A DNA stretch of 64,000 bases from Actinomadura sp. NBRC 104425. Its GTDB lineage: Bacteria > Actinomycetota > Actinomycetes > Streptosporangiales > Streptosporangiaceae. The stretch is from NCBI RefSeq assembly GCF_030269545.1, contig NZ_BSTN01000003.1, forward strand, positions 186,001 through 250,000, in the 5' to 3' direction. Positions 37,716 through 48,184 of this stretch are shown here, piece by piece. The translations under genes and the position numbers were made by a program. Under the pieces are notes generated by a model. The model saw only the letters and a program-made list of their open reading frames with translations. It was not told where the DNA came from and did no database searches. How positions within the stretch are numbered: the stretch's first letter is position 1; the number at the start of each line of letters is the position of its first letter.

Positions 37716-37977
37716 GTGGCTCCTTCGATGAGATCGTCATCCGCAGATCCCGCGCCCCGCCGGGCGCCCGGGTCCGCATGATGCGTTCAGGAATAAAGGG
37801 GGTGAGCCGCATGAGGGTGCAGCCCACCGGCCGGTATGGCTCCGGTGACTCTTCACCGTACCATGCCCGGCTTGTGCACCGACCTCCGCCCCTTGACGGA
37901 GGGTGATCACCGTGCTCCGCCCCGTACGGTTCCCGTCCGGCCCCTGCGCGGTGCCGCGGACCGTGCGGCCGCCGGGG

Positions 37978-38928
37978 CTACGCGTCCGCGGTGATCTGGC
38001 GGGTGCGCTCGGTGTCCTGGTGCATCTGCTCGATCAGCGCGTCGACCGAGTCGAACTTCAGCGTGTCGCGCAGCCGGGCCTGGAAGTCCACGGCCATGTG
38101 CTCGCCGTACAGGTCCAGGTCGTCGCGGTCGAGCGCGTACGCCTCGACGGTGCGCTCGCCGGTGCCCTCGAACGTGGGGTTGGTGCCGATGGAGATCGCG
38201 GCGGGCCAGCGGAAGCCGGGATAGCGCTCGGAGTCGCACACCAGCCACCCGGCGTAGACGCCGTCGCTGGGGATCGCGGTGTGCGGCTGCGTCTCCAGGT
38301 TGGCGGTGGGGAAGCCCAGCGCGCGCCCGCGCATGTGCCCGCGCACCACCACCCCCTCCACGCGGTGCGGCCGGCCCAGCGCGTGCGCGGCGCCCTCGAC
38401 GTCGCCCCGCTCCAGCCGGGCGCGGATGTAGCTGGAGGAGATCGTGTCGCCGTCGGCCACCAGCGGCATGCCCTCGGCGGTGAAGTCGTACTTCTCCCCC
38501 AGCTCCCGCAGCAGCGCCACGTCGCCCTTGGCCTTGTGGCCGAACCGGAAGTCCTCGCCGACGATCACGTGCGCCGCGTGCAGCCGGTCGACCAGCACCG
38601 ACTGGACGAACTCGTCCGGCGGCACCTTCGACAGCTCCAGCGTGAACGGCACCACGACCACCGCGTCGGTGCCGAGGCCCTCCAGCAGGCCGATGCGGCG
38701 CGCGGTGGACGCCAGCAGCGGCGGATGGGTGCCGGGCCGCACCACCTCGTCGGGGTGCGGATCGAATGTGATCACCACCGATCGCAGCCCGCGTTCGCGG
38801 GCCAGCTCGGCGGCCCGGCCCACGATCCGCTGGTGCCCCCGGTGGACGCCGTCGAACACGCCGATGGTGACGACCGTCCTGCCCCAATCGGCGGGAACCT
38901 CGTCGAGGCCATGCCAGCGCCGCACCAT
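37978..38928 (-). CDS. ribF: Bifunctional riboflavin kinase/FAD synthetase
   Basis: 316 residues from ATG 38928, chosen for the GGGGAG ribosome-binding site. The N-terminal FMN adenylyltransferase domain shows TIGVFDGVHRGHQRIV near residue 22 and ITFDPHP; the C-terminal flavokinase domain shows GRALGFPTANLE near residue 200. Makes FMN and FAD. Standard place between truB and rpsO. Confidence 0.95.
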   Translation of the reverse strand: MVRRWHGLDEVPADWGRTVVTIGVFDGVHRGHQRIVGRAAELARERGLRSVVITFDPHPDEVVRPGTHPPLLASTARRIGLLEGLGTDAVVVVPFTLELSKVPPDEFVQSVLVDRLHAAHVIVGEDFRFGHKAKGDVALLRELGEKYDFTAEGMPLVADGDTISSSYIRARLERGDVEGAAHALGRPHRVEGVVVRGHMRGRALGFPTANLETQPHTAIPSDGVYAGWLVCDSERYPGFRWPAAISIGTNPTFEGTGERTVEAYALDRDDLDLYGEHMAVDFQARLRDTLKFDSVDALIEQMHQDTERTRQITADA

Positions 38929-39106
38929 GCACTCCCCTGCGTCGGAACCTGCCTGCCCGGTCTTCCCCTGTCGCATCACAGACTGCCATGCGCGGCCCCG
39001 CCACACGACCGAGGGGGCCGCCTCACGACGCGAAACCCGCCGGACCGCGACGAAGTTTACTCGGAGGCAACAAAGTACTCGGAGGCGACAGGGGCCGGAC
39101 GCCCTG

Positions 39107-39991
39107 CTAGGGGACGAACACCGCCAGCGGCTTGGCGACCCGGCCCTGCTCCTCCATCAGGGCCAGCAGCGTCCCGTCGGGCGCGAACACCCCGACCGGC
39201 CCCGGCCCCAGGCCCGCCGCGGGCAGCCGCCCGCCGTGCACGACCTTGCGCGCCTCGTCGGCCGACACCTCCCGGCGCGGGAACGCGGCCGCCACCGCCT
39301 CGGCCATCGGCATGATCTCCAGCTTCTCGGCGAGCTGGTCCAGCGTGCGGGCCATGGCCAGGTCATAGGGGCCGACGCGGGTGCGGCGCAGCGCGGTCAG
39401 ATGGCCGCCGCAGCCCAGCGCAGCGCCCAGATCGCGGGCCAGCGCCCGGATGTAGGTGCCGGACGAGCAGGTGACGGAGGCGTCCACGTCCACCAGGTCG
39501 CCGTGGCGGCGCACGGCGGTGACGGTGAACGCGTGCACCGTCACCGGACGGGCCGCCAGCGCCACCTCCTTGCCCTCGCGGGCCATCCGGTAGGCGCGCT
39601 TGCCGTCCACCTTGATGGCGCTGACCTGCGGCGGAACCTGGCTGATCGGCCCGGTGAGCGCCGCGACCGCGGCGTGCAGCGCCTCGTCGGCGACGCCCGC
39701 GGCCGAGGCGGTGGCGATGATCTCGCCCTCGGCGTCGTCGGTGTCGGTGGTCTGGCCGAGCCGGATCGTGGCGTCGTAGGCCTTCTCCGTCAGCGCCAGA
39801 TGCCCCAGCAGCCGGGTCGCCGCGCCCACCCCGACCACCAGCACGCCGGTGGCCATCGGGTCGAGGGTGCCGGCGTGCCCGACCCGCCGGGTGCCGGCCA
39901 GCCGCCGCATGCGGCCGACCACGTCGTGGCTGGTCCAGTCGGCGGGCTTGTCGACGACGACCAGCCCCGAGATCTGCGCGCGGCTGCTCAT
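39107..39991 (-). CDS. truB: tRNA pseudouridine(55) synthase
   Basis: 294 residues from ATG 39991, overlapping the nrnA stop as ATGA. The catalytic Asp lies in RRVGHAGTLDPMATGVLVV near residue 40; YDATIRLGQTTDTDD and SSGTYIRALARDLG are further TruB motifs. A C-terminal PUA-like domain follows. Forms pseudouridine 55 in tRNA. Confidence 0.96.
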   Translation of the reverse strand: MSSRAQISGLVVVDKPADWTSHDVVGRMRRLAGTRRVGHAGTLDPMATGVLVVGVGAATRLLGHLALTEKAYDATIRLGQTTDTDDAEGEIIATASAAGVADEALHAAVAALTGPISQVPPQVSAIKVDGKRAYRMAREGKEVALAARPVTVHAFTVTAVRRHGDLVDVDASVTCSSGTYIRALARDLGAALGCGGHLTALRRTRVGPYDLAMARTLDQLAEKLEIMPMAEAVAAAFPRREVSADEARKVVHGGRLPAAGLGPGPVGVFAPDGTLLALMEEQGRVAKPLAVFVP

Positions 39992-41418
39992 CCCGTCCCC
40001 CCGTGGTCGCTCTGGTCGCCGGGGCCGCGCAGCACGGCGCGCAGCCGGTCGATGGTGTCGGCGGGCTCGCCCGTGGCGGTGAACGCCGCGGCAGTGCGGT
40101 GCCCGCCCCCGCCGAGCTCGCCGCACGCGCCGCCCACGTCCACCCGGCCCCGGGACCGGGTGGAGACGTACCAGTCGCCCTCGTCGGTCTGCTTGCACAC
40201 CACCGCGACCTCGGCGTCGTCGGCCCGCCGCAGCTGGTCGATGACGCCTTCGAGCTGGTCGTAGGGCACGCCGCTGTCGGCGCGGTCGGCCCGGCTGATC
40301 GCCGTCCACAGCAGGCCCAGGCCGCCCGCGGCGTCGCGGTCCAGCCGGGCCCGGCCGAGGGCGCCCGCCAGCACCTGCAGGTAGCCGAACGAGGCGCGGT
40401 CCCACAGCTCGCGGCTCACCTCGTCGGGGCGCACACCCGCCTCCAGCAGCCGCGCCGCCATCGCGTGCACCGCGGGCGTGGTGCACCGGTACCGGAACGA
40501 GCCGGTGTCGCTGGCCAGCCCCGCGTACAGGCCGAGGGCGATGTCGCGGGTGAGCGGGACGCGCAGCCGGCGGATCAGCTCGTCCACCAGCATCGCGGTC
40601 GCCGCCGCCTCGGGGTCCACCAGCCGGACCTGCTCGGGCCCGCGGATGCCGAGCCCGCCGCCGGAGGCGTGGTGATCCAGGACGATCAGCGTCGCCGCGG
40701 CGCGCACCCGCGACGCCAGCGACCCCAGCCGCTCCGCCGCCGCGGTGTCCAGCGCGATCAGCAGCTGCGGGGCGGCGGGCATCCGCCACGGCTCGAGCAG
40801 CAGGTCCTGGCCGGGCAGGAAGCGCAGGCTCGTCGGGACGGTGAACGGCTCGCCGAACGAGGCCAGCACCCGCTTGCCCAGGGACCGCAGCGCCAGCGCC
40901 AGCGCCAGCATCGAGCCCAGCGCGTCACCGTCGGGGGTCACATGGCAGGCCAGGCAGATCTCGTCGGCCTTGCCGATCAGCTCGACCGCGCGGTCCCAGT
41001 CGAGGCCGGACCAGCGGGCCGGCGCGTCGACTCGGCCGGACTCACCGCGGCCGGACTCACCGCGGCCGGGCTGCTCGCCGCCCGGCCGCGCGCACGGCGC
41101 AGCGGCGCGGCGCTCCGTCCCGGAGCCGCACCGCCGCCCGGCGGCGCAGCGGAGCATCTCGGCGTACGGCCCCTCCCACGGCCCGAGCGCCTCCATCTCG
41201 GACCAGGCCTCGGCGCCCTCGGGCGCACCGCCGCCGACGCGCGCTGCGGCGATCCGCCCCTCCCACGGCATGGCGGGCAGACCCGGGTCGGACGGCGTCG
41301 CGGGCTGGGAGTCCTGCGAGGCCGCCGCCCCGGGCCGGCTCTGCGGGCCCCGGCGATGACGCGACGGGGTCGCACCGAGCAGGGCCGAGCGCCTCGCGCG
41401 CCCCTCCGGTTCAGTCAT
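39988..41418 (-). CDS. nrnA: DHH/DHHA1 phosphoesterase NrnA-like (nanoRNase/pAp phosphatase) with long N-terminal extension
   Basis: 476 residues if translated from ATG 41418, which overlaps the rbfA end. The catalytic core starts near residue 137: [19 protein letters not shown], and the DHHA1 motif [14 protein letters not shown]. It should hydrolyse 2-5-mer RNAs and 3'-phosphoadenosine 5'-phosphate. Typical homologues are about 320-350 residues; here roughly 135 Gly/Pro/Arg/Ala-rich residues precede the core, with a repeated Gly-Glu-Ser-Gly-Arg segment. A downstream start cannot be excluded. Conserved order rbfA-nrnA-truB. Confidence 0.88.
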   Translation of the reverse strand: MTEPEGRARRSALLGATPSRHRRGPQSRPGAAASQDSQPATPSDPGLPAMPWEGRIAAARVGGGAPEGAEAWSEMEALGPWEGPYAEMLRCAAGRRCGSGTERRAAAPCARPGGEQPGRGESGRGESGRVDAPARWSGLDWDRAVELIGKADEICLACHVTPDGDALGSMLALALALRSLGKRVLASFGEPFTVPTSLRFLPGQDLLLEPWRMPAAPQLLIALDTAAAERLGSLASRVRAAATLIVLDHHASGGGLGIRGPEQVRLVDPEAAATAMLVDELIRRLRVPLTRDIALGLYAGLASDTGSFRYRCTTPAVHAMAARLLEAGVRPDEVSRELWDRASFGYLQVLAGALGRARLDRDAAGGLGLLWTAISRADRADSGVPYDQLEGVIDQLRRADDAEVAVVCKQTDEGDWYVSTRSRGRVDVGGACGELGGGGHRTAAAFTATGEPADTIDRLRAVLRGPGDQSDHGGTG

Positions 41419-41893
41419 CTGACGAGTGTCCCGCCGCGCCGTCCCCGCCGTCTGTGCCGTCGGGCTCCTCATCGGCCTCACTTGTGCGGTAGGGGTTGGC
41501 ATCCCCCGCCGGCGTGGCCGACCGGGCGGCACGGGCCACCTCGGCGTCCTTGGCGCGGGCCTTGGCCAGCAGGTCGTCGATGTGCGCGGCGTTCTCGATC
41601 ACGGCGTCCGGGACGAAGGTGATGCTCGGCGTGTGCCGGACGCCGGTCTTGCGGCCGACCTCCGACCGGATCACGCCCTTGGCGCTCTCCAGCGCCGCGG
41701 CGGTCTCCTTGCGCTCGCCCTCCGAGCCGTAGACGGTGTAGTAGACCGTGGCGTCGCGCAGGTCGCCGGTGACCCTGGTGTCAGTCACGGTCACGAAGCC
41801 GAGCCGAGGGTCCTTGATCCGCCGTTCCAGCATCTCGGCGACGATCTGCTGGATGCGGTCGGCGAGCTTGCGCGCCCGGGCCGGGTCCGCCAT
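41411..41893 (-). CDS. rbfA: Ribosome-binding factor A
   Basis: 160 residues with the RbfA KH-type core ([20 protein letters not shown] by position 9-28, then [21 protein letters not shown]). The last 40 residues are an acidic disordered tail. Helps 16S rRNA 5'-end maturation. Its stop overlaps the start of nrnA. Confidence 0.95.
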   Translation of the reverse strand: MADPARARKLADRIQQIVAEMLERRIKDPRLGFVTVTDTRVTGDLRDATVYYTVYGSEGERKETAAALESAKGVIRSEVGRKTGVRHTPSITFVPDAVIENAAHIDDLLAKARAKDAEVARAARSATPAGDANPYRTSEADEEPDGTDGGDGAAGHSSDD

Positions 41894-41992
41894 GGTCGCA
41901 CTCCTTTTCTATGGTCCTGGCAGGGCCGGGGCGATGCGGGGTTCTCGCGCCCGGCCCGCGGGGATCGGCACCGTGCCCCCGCGCTCCCCCGC

Positions 41993-42289
41993 TCAGTCTT
42001 CGTCGTTGAACAGCCGCCGCCTGGCCGACAGCAGCTCGATCTCCGGACGGCCCGCGACGAGCCGTTCGCAGGAGTCCAGCACCTGCGAGCAGTTGCCCGC
42101 CGTGGCCGACACCACCGCCACCGCGATCTCGGCCCGCCGGTGCAGGTCGAGCGCGCCGGTCTCGGCGACGGCCACGGCGGGGAACCGCCGGTTCACCTCG
42201 GCGATGATCGGACGCACGACCGACCGCTTCTGTTTGAGCGAACGCACGTCGCCCAGCAGCAGATCCAGCGTCAGCGCACCCACGTACAC
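41993..42289 (-). CDS. DUF503 (YlxP-like) protein
   Basis: 98 residues from GTG 42289; a GTG at 42301 adds four residues. VYVGALTLDLLLGDVRSLKQ is the standard N-terminus of DUF503 proteins, and the length matches the family. The conserved place between infB and rbfA suggests a role in ribosome assembly or RNA binding, but no biochemical function is established. A terminator-like hairpin and tandem repeats separate it from infB here. Confidence 0.85.
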   Translation of the reverse strand: MYVGALTLDLLLGDVRSLKQKRSVVRPIIAEVNRRFPAVAVAETGALDLHRRAEIAVAVVSATAGNCSQVLDSCERLVAGRPEIELLSARRRLFNDED

Positions 42290-42535
42290 CTGGTCGGTCA
42301 CCTCGGGTAGTCGATATGCCCCCGCATGCGCGCGGGGTGTGGAGGCCGCACCGCGGGAACGCCGTGCGGAGCGGGCCGGGGCGACGGTGCCCTCCCCGGG
42401 TGCGCCGGACCGGTCGGCGGTGACGCGGACCGGCTGCCGGTCGGCGGCCCGGCGGCCGTCATGACGCCAGGGTAGAAGATCCACCCGGCGCCCTGTCACG
42501 CGGTTTTCGGGAACCGTGCCGTTCAGGGAACAGGG

Positions 42536-42563
42536 CCGCGGGCCGTGTCGCCACGGCCCGCGG
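42536..42563 (-). terminator. Strong hairpin downstream of infB
   Basis: Perfect 12-base stem CCGCGGGCCGTG (42536-42547) with CACGGCCCGCGG (42552-42563) closed by a TCGC tetraloop. It is about 100 bp past the infB stop on the minus strand and would end or attenuate transcription before the DUF503 gene. Confidence 0.7.
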
Positions 42564-42592
42564 TCCTCCTCGCTCGCGCGATGCGGTTCGTC

Positions 42593-42657
42593 CGGCTCGG
42601 TTGGGTCGGCTCCGTTCTGTCGGCTCGGTTCGGTCGGCTCCGTTCTGTCGGCTCGGT
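42593..42657. repeat. 28-bp tandem repeat, about 2.3 copies, directly after infB
   Basis: Copies at 42593-42620 and 42621-42648 differ at one base; a nine-base partial third copy runs to 42657. The unit contains CGGCTCGGTT and GGTCGGCTCCG and is free of stop signals on neither strand of interest. It lies eight bases past the infB stop. The 376-bp gap 42290-42665 holds this repeat, the hairpin and no supported gene. Confidence 0.85.
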
Positions 42658-42665
42658 CGCGAGTG

Positions 42666-45602
42666 TCAGTCGCGCGGCTTCTCGCGCATCTCGAAGCACT
42701 CGATGACGTCACCGAGCTTGATGTCGTTGAAGCCGATGCCGATACCGCACTCGAAGCCCTCGCGGACCTCGGTCGCGTCGTCCTTGAACCGGCGCAGCGA
42801 CGCCACGCTGAGGTTGTCGGCCACCACGACGCCGTCGCGGACCAGCCGCGCCTTGGCGTTGCGCTGGATGACGCCCGAGGTGACCATCGAACCGGCGATG
42901 TTGCCGATCCGCGGCACCTTGAAGATCTCGCGGATCTCCGCGGTGCCGAGCTGGACCTCCTCGAACTCCGGCTTCAGCATGCCCTTGAGGGCCGCCTCGA
43001 CCTCCTCGATCGCCTGGTAGATGACCGAGTAGTAGCGGATGTCCACGCCCTCGCGGTCGGCGATCTCCTGCGCGTTGCGCTCGGCCCGCACATTGAAGCC
43101 GATGATCACCGCGCCGTCGGAGGCCAGCGACAGGTTGACGTCGTCCTGCGTGATCGCGCCGACGCCGCGGCGGATCACCCGCAGGGTGACCTCCTCGCCG
43201 ACGTCGATCTTCAGCAGCGAGTCCTCCAGGGCCTCCACCGAGCCGGACACGTCGCCCTTGAGGATGAGCAGCAGCTCCTGCCGCTCGCCCTGCTTGATGA
43301 AGTCCTCCAGGGACATGCTGCGGCGGGTGCGCATCAGCTCGGCGTTGCGCTTGCGCGCCTCCCGCTTGTCGGCGATCTGCCGGGCGACCCGGTCGTCGTC
43401 GACGACCAGGAAGCTGTCGCCCGCGCTGGGCACGGCGGTCAGGCCGAGCACCTGCACCGGACGCGACGGCGGCGCCTCCTCGACGTTGTTGCCGTTCTCG
43501 TCGAGCATCGCCCGCACTCGGCCGTGCGCCACGCCGCAGACGATCGAGTCTCCGACCCGCAGGGTGCCGCGCTGCACCAGCACGGTCGCCACGGCGCCCC
43601 GGCCGCGGTCGAGGTGGGCCTCGATGGCCGACCCCTGGGCGGGCATGTCCGGGTTGGCCTTCAGGTCGAGCTCGGCGTCGGCGGTCAGGATGATCGCCTC
43701 GAGCAGTCCGTCGATGTTGGTGCGCTGCTTGGCCGACACGTCGACGAACAGGGTCTGCCCGCCGTACTCCTCGGCGACCAGGCCGTACTCGGTCAGCTGG
43801 GCGCGCACCCGCTGCGGGTCGGCGCCGTCGACGTCGATCTTGTTGACCGCGACCACGATCGGCACCCCCGCCGCGGTGGCGTGGTCGATCGCCTCGGTGG
43901 TCTGCGGCTTGACGCCGTCGTCGGCGGCGACCACCAGCACCACCAGGTCGGTGGTGTCGGCACCGCGGGCCCGCATGGCGGTGAACGCCTCGTGACCCGG
44001 GGTGTCGATGAAGGTGATCTTGCGCAGCTCGCCGTCGACCTCGGTCTCGACCTGGTAGGCGCCGATGTGCTGGGTGATGCCGCCGGCCTCGCCCGCCTGG
44101 ACGTTGGCGTGCCGGATGGCGTCCAGTAGCTTGGTCTTACCGTGGTCGACGTGGCCCATGACGGTCACGACCGGCGGACGCGGCCGCAGGTTCTCCTCGT
44201 CGCCCTCGTCCTCGCCGAACTCGATGTCGAACGACTCCAGCAGCTCGCGGTCCTCGTCCTCCGGGCTGACGATCTGGACGTCGAAGTCCAGCTCGATGCC
44301 CAGCAGCTTGAGGTCGTCCTCGTTGACCGACTGGGTCGCGGTGACCATCTTGCCGAGGTGCAGCATGATCTGCACCAGCGAGGCCGGGTTGGCACCGATC
44401 TTCTCGGCGAAGTCGGTCAGCGACGCGCCCTGCGGCAGGCGGATCGTCTTGCCGCCGCCCCGCGGGGCCTGCACGCCGCCGATCGCCGGCGCCTGCATGC
44501 TGTCGACGAACTCCTGGCGCCGCTGCCGCTTGGACTTGCGGCCCCGGGCCGGACGCCCGCCGGGACGGCCGAACGCGCCCTGCGTGCCGCCGCGGCCGCG
44601 GCCGCCGCCGCCCGGGCGGGGACCGCCGAAGCCGGGACGGCCGCCGCCACCGGTGCGCGGGCCGCCGAAGCCGCCGCCCGGACGGCCGCCCCCGCCGGGA
44701 CGACCGCCGCCGGGGCGTCCGCCGCCACCGCCGCGCGCGGGACCGCCCGCGCGCCCGGGGGCGCCGGCGGGCCGGGACGGCATGTTCATCGGGCTCGGCC
44801 GCGCGCCGGCCGGACGCGGCGGCATGTTCGCCGGGCTGGGCCGCGGGCCGCCGGCGCCGGGCGCGCCGGGGCGCGGACCGGGCCGCGGGCCGCCGGGGCG
44901 GTCGCCGCCCTGGGCGCCGCCGGGACGCGGACCCGGACGCGGGCCCGGCTTGGGCGGCTGGCCCATGCCGGTGTTGGTCGAGCTGAACGGGTTGTTGCCG
45001 GGACGCGGAGCGCCCGGGGCGCCGCGGCCGCCCGGACGGGGGCCGGGACGCGGGCCCGGCTTGGGCGGCCGGGGACCCGGCTTGGGAACGCCGCCGGAGG
45101 GCGCGCCGCCGGGGGCCTTGGGCGCCCGCGGCGTCGGCGCGGGACCGCCCTGCGACGCGGCGGGCTGCTGCGGGGCGGGCTGCTGCCGGCCCGGCTGGCG
45201 CTGACCCGGCGCGGGCGGCACCGGGGGACGCGGGCCGGGGCCGGGGCGCGGACCGCCCGCCGGGCCCGGCTTGGGCACGGGCGGACGCGGTGTGGGCGCC
45301 GCCGGACGCGGCGGCGCGGGACGGGCGCCCTGCGCGCCGGGGGGACCCGGGCGGGGCGCGGTGGGCTTCGGCGCCTCGGGCGCCGAGGGCCTGCGCGGGG
45401 CGGCCCTGCGGTCGCCCTGCTTGGACGCGTTCTTGCCGGACGCGTTGTCTGAGAAGGCTTCTGTCAGCCTGCGTACGACCGGCGCCTCGATCGTGGAGGA
45501 CGCCGAACGGACGAACTCGCCCATTTCACGGAGCTTGGCCATGACGACCTTGCTCTCGACACCGAACTCTTTGGCGAGTTCGTAAACCCGGACCTTCGCC
45601 AC
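42666..45602 (-). CDS. infB: Translation initiation factor IF-2
   Basis: 978 residues from GTG 45602 with GGGAG upstream. The IF2_N domain (residues 1-52) is followed by about 315 residues almost entirely Pro, Gly, Arg and Ala, then the second N-terminal domain and the GTPase core: [12 protein letters not shown] near residue 485, [15 protein letters not shown]. Domains II-IV follow to the end. Places initiator tRNA on the 30S subunit. The low-complexity linker is long even for actinomycetes. Confidence 0.97.
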   Translation of the reverse strand: MAKVRVYELAKEFGVESKVVMAKLREMGEFVRSASSTIEAPVVRRLTEAFSDNASGKNASKQGDRRAAPRRPSAPEAPKPTAPRPGPPGAQGARPAPPRPAAPTPRPPVPKPGPAGGPRPGPGPRPPVPPAPGQRQPGRQQPAPQQPAASQGGPAPTPRAPKAPGGAPSGGVPKPGPRPPKPGPRPGPRPGGRGAPGAPRPGNNPFSSTNTGMGQPPKPGPRPGPRPGGAQGGDRPGGPRPGPRPGAPGAGGPRPSPANMPPRPAGARPSPMNMPSRPAGAPGRAGGPARGGGGGRPGGGRPGGGGRPGGGFGGPRTGGGGRPGFGGPRPGGGGRGRGGTQGAFGRPGGRPARGRKSKRQRRQEFVDSMQAPAIGGVQAPRGGGKTIRLPQGASLTDFAEKIGANPASLVQIMLHLGKMVTATQSVNEDDLKLLGIELDFDVQIVSPEDEDRELLESFDIEFGEDEGDEENLRPRPPVVTVMGHVDHGKTKLLDAIRHANVQAGEAGGITQHIGAYQVETEVDGELRKITFIDTPGHEAFTAMRARGADTTDLVVLVVAADDGVKPQTTEAIDHATAAGVPIVVAVNKIDVDGADPQRVRAQLTEYGLVAEEYGGQTLFVDVSAKQRTNIDGLLEAIILTADAELDLKANPDMPAQGSAIEAHLDRGRGAVATVLVQRGTLRVGDSIVCGVAHGRVRAMLDENGNNVEEAPPSRPVQVLGLTAVPSAGDSFLVVDDDRVARQIADKREARKRNAELMRTRRSMSLEDFIKQGERQELLLILKGDVSGSVEALEDSLLKIDVGEEVTLRVIRRGVGAITQDDVNLSLASDGAVIIGFNVRAERNAQEIADREGVDIRYYSVIYQAIEEVEAALKGMLKPEFEEVQLGTAEIREIFKVPRIGNIAGSMVTSGVIQRNAKARLVRDGVVVADNLSVASLRRFKDDATEVREGFECGIGIGFNDIKLGDVIECFEMREKPRD

Positions 45603-45721
45603 TGCACTCCCTACTCGGTCCGGGGGTGCGGCCTCCGGACCGTCGTTACCTTGCCGTACTCATCGCGGCGTGCTCATCGAGCGCTCATAGCAATCTCGAC
45701 CTGCTTCCGACTAGACGTCGC

Positions 45722-46051
45722 TTACCGTTGGCCATCCTGCTGCCGCGCGTCCCGCGCCGCAAGCCGCGCTCGCAGCGCGGAGGTGTCGAGCGGCCCCGCC
45801 AGGCGGAAGGCCCGAGGGAACGCCCGACGCCGCTCTGCGAGCTCGAGACATCCGGGATCGGGGTGCAGATGCGCCCCCCGGCCCGGCATCCGCCCACGAG
45901 GATCGGGGACGATCACGCCCTCGACCGCCACGAGGCGCAGCAACTCGGACTTGGCCGTGCGAACCCGGCAGCCCACACACGTGCGCAGTGGAACCGCCCG
46001 CTCGCGTGACTCGAGTCTACCGCGGCGAGGCGTCGGCGGGACCTGTCGCAT
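45722..46051 (-). CDS. ylxR: YlxR (DUF448) RNA-binding protein
   Basis: 109 residues from ATG 46051; AGGAG lies three bases upstream within the end of nusA, so the two genes overlap by 35 bp. The family motifs RTCVGCR near residue 23 and [17 protein letters not shown] are clear. YlxR proteins bind RNA and have been linked to RNase P and to gene regulation. No closer in-frame start codon is available, which supports this long overlap. Confidence 0.88.
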   Translation of the reverse strand: MRQVPPTPRRGRLESRERAVPLRTCVGCRVRTAKSELLRLVAVEGVIVPDPRGRMPGRGAHLHPDPGCLELAERRRAFPRAFRLAGPLDTSALRARLAARDARQQDGQR

Positions 46052-47165
46052 GCTCTCCTGATGTGGTCGATCCTGATGTAGTCGATCCTGATTCGCCGGT
46101 TCCGGCCGCCTTCGGGGCTTGTGCCGCTTCGGCCGCGCCGGTCCCCTGGGCCTGCGCCCCGGCGCCGGAACGCTCGGTTCCGGACCGCTCGGCGCCGCCC
46201 TGCTCGGTGTCGGAGCGGATGTCGATCCGCCAGCCGGTGAGCCGGGCCGCCAGCCGGGCGTTCTGGCCCTCCTTGCCGATGGCCAGCGAGAGCTGGTAGT
46301 CGGGGACGATCACCCGGGCCACCCGGGCGCCCTCGTCCACCACCTCCACGGCCGACACCCGCGCCGGGGACAGCGCGTTGCCCACGAACTCGGCCGGGTC
46401 CTCCGACCAGTCCACGATATCGATCTTCTCGCCGTGCAGCTCGTGCATGACGTTGCGGACGCGGCTGCCGAGCGGGCCGATGCACGCGCCCTTGGCGTTC
46501 ACCCCGGCCTTGCGCGAGCGCACCGCGATCTTGGTGCGGTGGCCGGCCTCCCGGGCGATCGCCGCGATCTCCACGGTGCCGTCGGCGATCTCGGGCACCT
46601 CCAGGGCGAACAGCTTGCGCACCAGGTTGGGGTGGGTGCGCGACAGCTGCACCGACGGGCCGCGGTGGCCCTTGCGGACCTGCACCACGTAGGCGCGGAT
46701 CCGCTCGCCGTGCTCGTAGGCCTCGCCGGGCACCTGCTCCTGCAGGGGCAGGATCGCCTCGATCTTGCCGAGGTCGACCAGGACGTTGCGGGGGTCCTTG
46801 CCCTGCTGGATGATGCCGGAGACGATGTCGCCCTCGCGGCCGAGGTACTCGCCGAACGTCAGCTCGTCCTCGGCGTCGCGCAGCCGCTGCAGGATGACCT
46901 GCTTGGCGGTCGTCGCCGCTATCCGGCCGAAACCGGTCGGGGTGTCGTCGTATTCCCGGACGGCGTTGCCCTCTTCGTCGGTCTCGGTCGCCCAGACCGT
47001 GACGTGCCCGGTCTCCCGGTCGAGCTCCACCCGGGCCTTGGGCGCGGCCCCCTCGGTGCGGTGGTAGGCGATCAGCAGGGCGTCTTCGATGGCCTTGACG
47101 GCCACGTCGAGCGAGATGTCCTTCTCGCTCTCCAGACTGCGCAGTGCGGTCATGTCGATGTCCAC
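46017..47165 (-). CDS. nusA: Transcription termination/antitermination factor NusA
   Basis: 382 residues from GTG 47165 (GGGGGGAG six bases upstream); ATG 47153 is an alternative. The N-terminal RNAP-binding domain, S1 domain (about 130-200) and two KH domains ([15 protein letters not shown] and [15 protein letters not shown]) are in order. The C-terminal 45 residues are a low-complexity Ala/Gly/Ser/Thr tail with two SGSTT units encoded by 15-bp repeats. The tail overlaps the ylxR start. Confidence 0.96.
   Translation of the reverse strand: MDIDMTALRSLESEKDISLDVAVKAIEDALLIAYHRTEGAAPKARVELDRETGHVTVWATETDEEGNAVREYDDTPTGFGRIAATTAKQVILQRLRDAEDELTFGEYLGREGDIVSGIIQQGKDPRNVLVDLGKIEAILPLQEQVPGEAYEHGERIRAYVVQVRKGHRGPSVQLSRTHPNLVRKLFALEVPEIADGTVEIAAIAREAGHRTKIAVRSRKAGVNAKGACIGPLGSRVRNVMHELHGEKIDIVDWSEDPAEFVGNALSPARVSAVEVVDEGARVARVIVPDYQLSLAIGKEGQNARLAARLTGWRIDIRSDTEQGGAERSGTERSGAGAQAQGTGAAEAAQAPKAAGTGESGSTTSGSTTSGEHATGPADASPR
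46060..46089. repeat. 15-bp direct repeats in the nusA tail, over the ylxR translation start region
   Basis: Two 15-base units (46060-46074 and 46075-46089) differ at one base and encode repeated Gly-Ser-Thr-Thr-Ser in NusA. They lie immediately upstream of the ylxR ribosome-binding site. Confidence 0.7.
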
Positions 47166-47178
47166 GAGGCTCCCCCCT

Positions 47179-47904
47179 CTAGTCCGGCTCGGCCGGCGAA
47201 CGCGTTTCCTCGGCCTCGTCGGCGGAGCCGCGGAGGGCCGTGCCGCCCGCGGGACGCTCCCCCGCACCCGCCGGCCCTTCGGGTCCGGACGCGCCGTCCA
47301 CGGCCTCGCCGTCGGCCGCGTCGTCCGCCCGCCGGAACTCCACCTGCACCCGGCCGCGCCCCAGCTCCTTGAAGTCGAAACGGCGCCTGGTCACCCCGCC
47401 GGACACGGGCCCGCCCCCAGGCCCCCTGCCCCGCCTGCCGGTGCCCTTCGCGGCGGAGCGCCCCTTGCCGGAGGACGCCTCCGCACCGTCCGGCTCCTGG
47501 GAGGTGACGACGTCGATGACGACCGCCTCGTCGTCAGCGGACACCACGCGGCCCTCGATCCGGCCGCCCGCGGTCAGCGGCGCGACCACCAGCCGCCCCC
47601 TGGCGCGCCGCCAGTGCCGCGGCTCGGTGAGCGGACGGTCGACGCCGGGCGAGGTGACCTCCAGCACATAGGGCCCGGTGCCCATCACGTCGTGCTCGTC
47701 CAGCAGGTCGGAGGCGCGCCGGCTCAGCTCGGCCACGTCGTCGAGACTGACCCCGCCGTCGGCGTCCACCACGACGCGCACCAGGCGCCGCCGGCCGGCG
47801 GGCCGCACGTCGACCTCCTCCAGGTCGAAGCCCGCGTCGGCCACCGCGGGTGCGAGCACCCGGGTCAGCTGCGCCACCGCCTCCTCGCGGCTCGGCCTGC
47901 TCAT
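47179..47904 (-). CDS. rimP: Ribosome maturation factor RimP
   Basis: 241 residues from ATG 47904 with GGAGG five bases upstream. The RimP core covers residues 1-140 ([18 protein letters not shown], then [20 protein letters not shown]). The remainder is a Gly/Ala/Pro/Glu-rich extension including a basic segment and [15 protein letters not shown], part of the C-terminal SH3-like domain. Needed for 30S assembly. First gene of the nusA-infB operon, 13 bp before nusA. Confidence 0.94.
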   Translation of the reverse strand: MSRPSREEAVAQLTRVLAPAVADAGFDLEEVDVRPAGRRRLVRVVVDADGGVSLDDVAELSRRASDLLDEHDVMGTGPYVLEVTSPGVDRPLTEPRHWRRARGRLVVAPLTAGGRIEGRVVSADDEAVVIDVVTSQEPDGAEASSGKGRSAAKGTGRRGRGPGGGPVSGGVTRRRFDFKELGRGRVQVEFRRADDAADGEAVDGASGPEGPAGAGERPAGGTALRGSADEAEETRSPAEPD

Positions 47905-48184
47905 GACCGTCCTCCACGCGCGCACGAGACGCCGACACGGCCCCGCTGAGCGTTAGGGCCGGACTCCACGCCCATGGGACCTCCAGTTTGTCGCTCTGAA
48001 ACGCGGCGTGTCCGTTGACAACTCAAGACTATCGACAGCCGGGCACCTCAGCGCCCTTTCGGACGGGTCACCGGCGCGCCGGATATGGAATGCTTGAGCT
48101 GGCCTGATGAGCCGAAGACTCGTCGCGGCCCGTCCTCGTCACACCATCCCGGGGGTCGCCCCCCACGAGGTCTGGGAGACACGC

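Noticed and set aside
38929..39106. Possible FMN riboswitch near ribF
   Set aside because: The conserved RFN core sequences are absent, and ribF lies within the truB-ribF run.
41057..41375. Alternative frames over the NrnA extension as a separate small gene
   Set aside because: Composition is Arg/Gly/Ala noise in every frame and no start has a ribosome-binding site.
42593..42657. Tandem repeats considered as a CRISPR remnant
   Set aside because: Copies are head to tail with no spacers and no cas gene is present.
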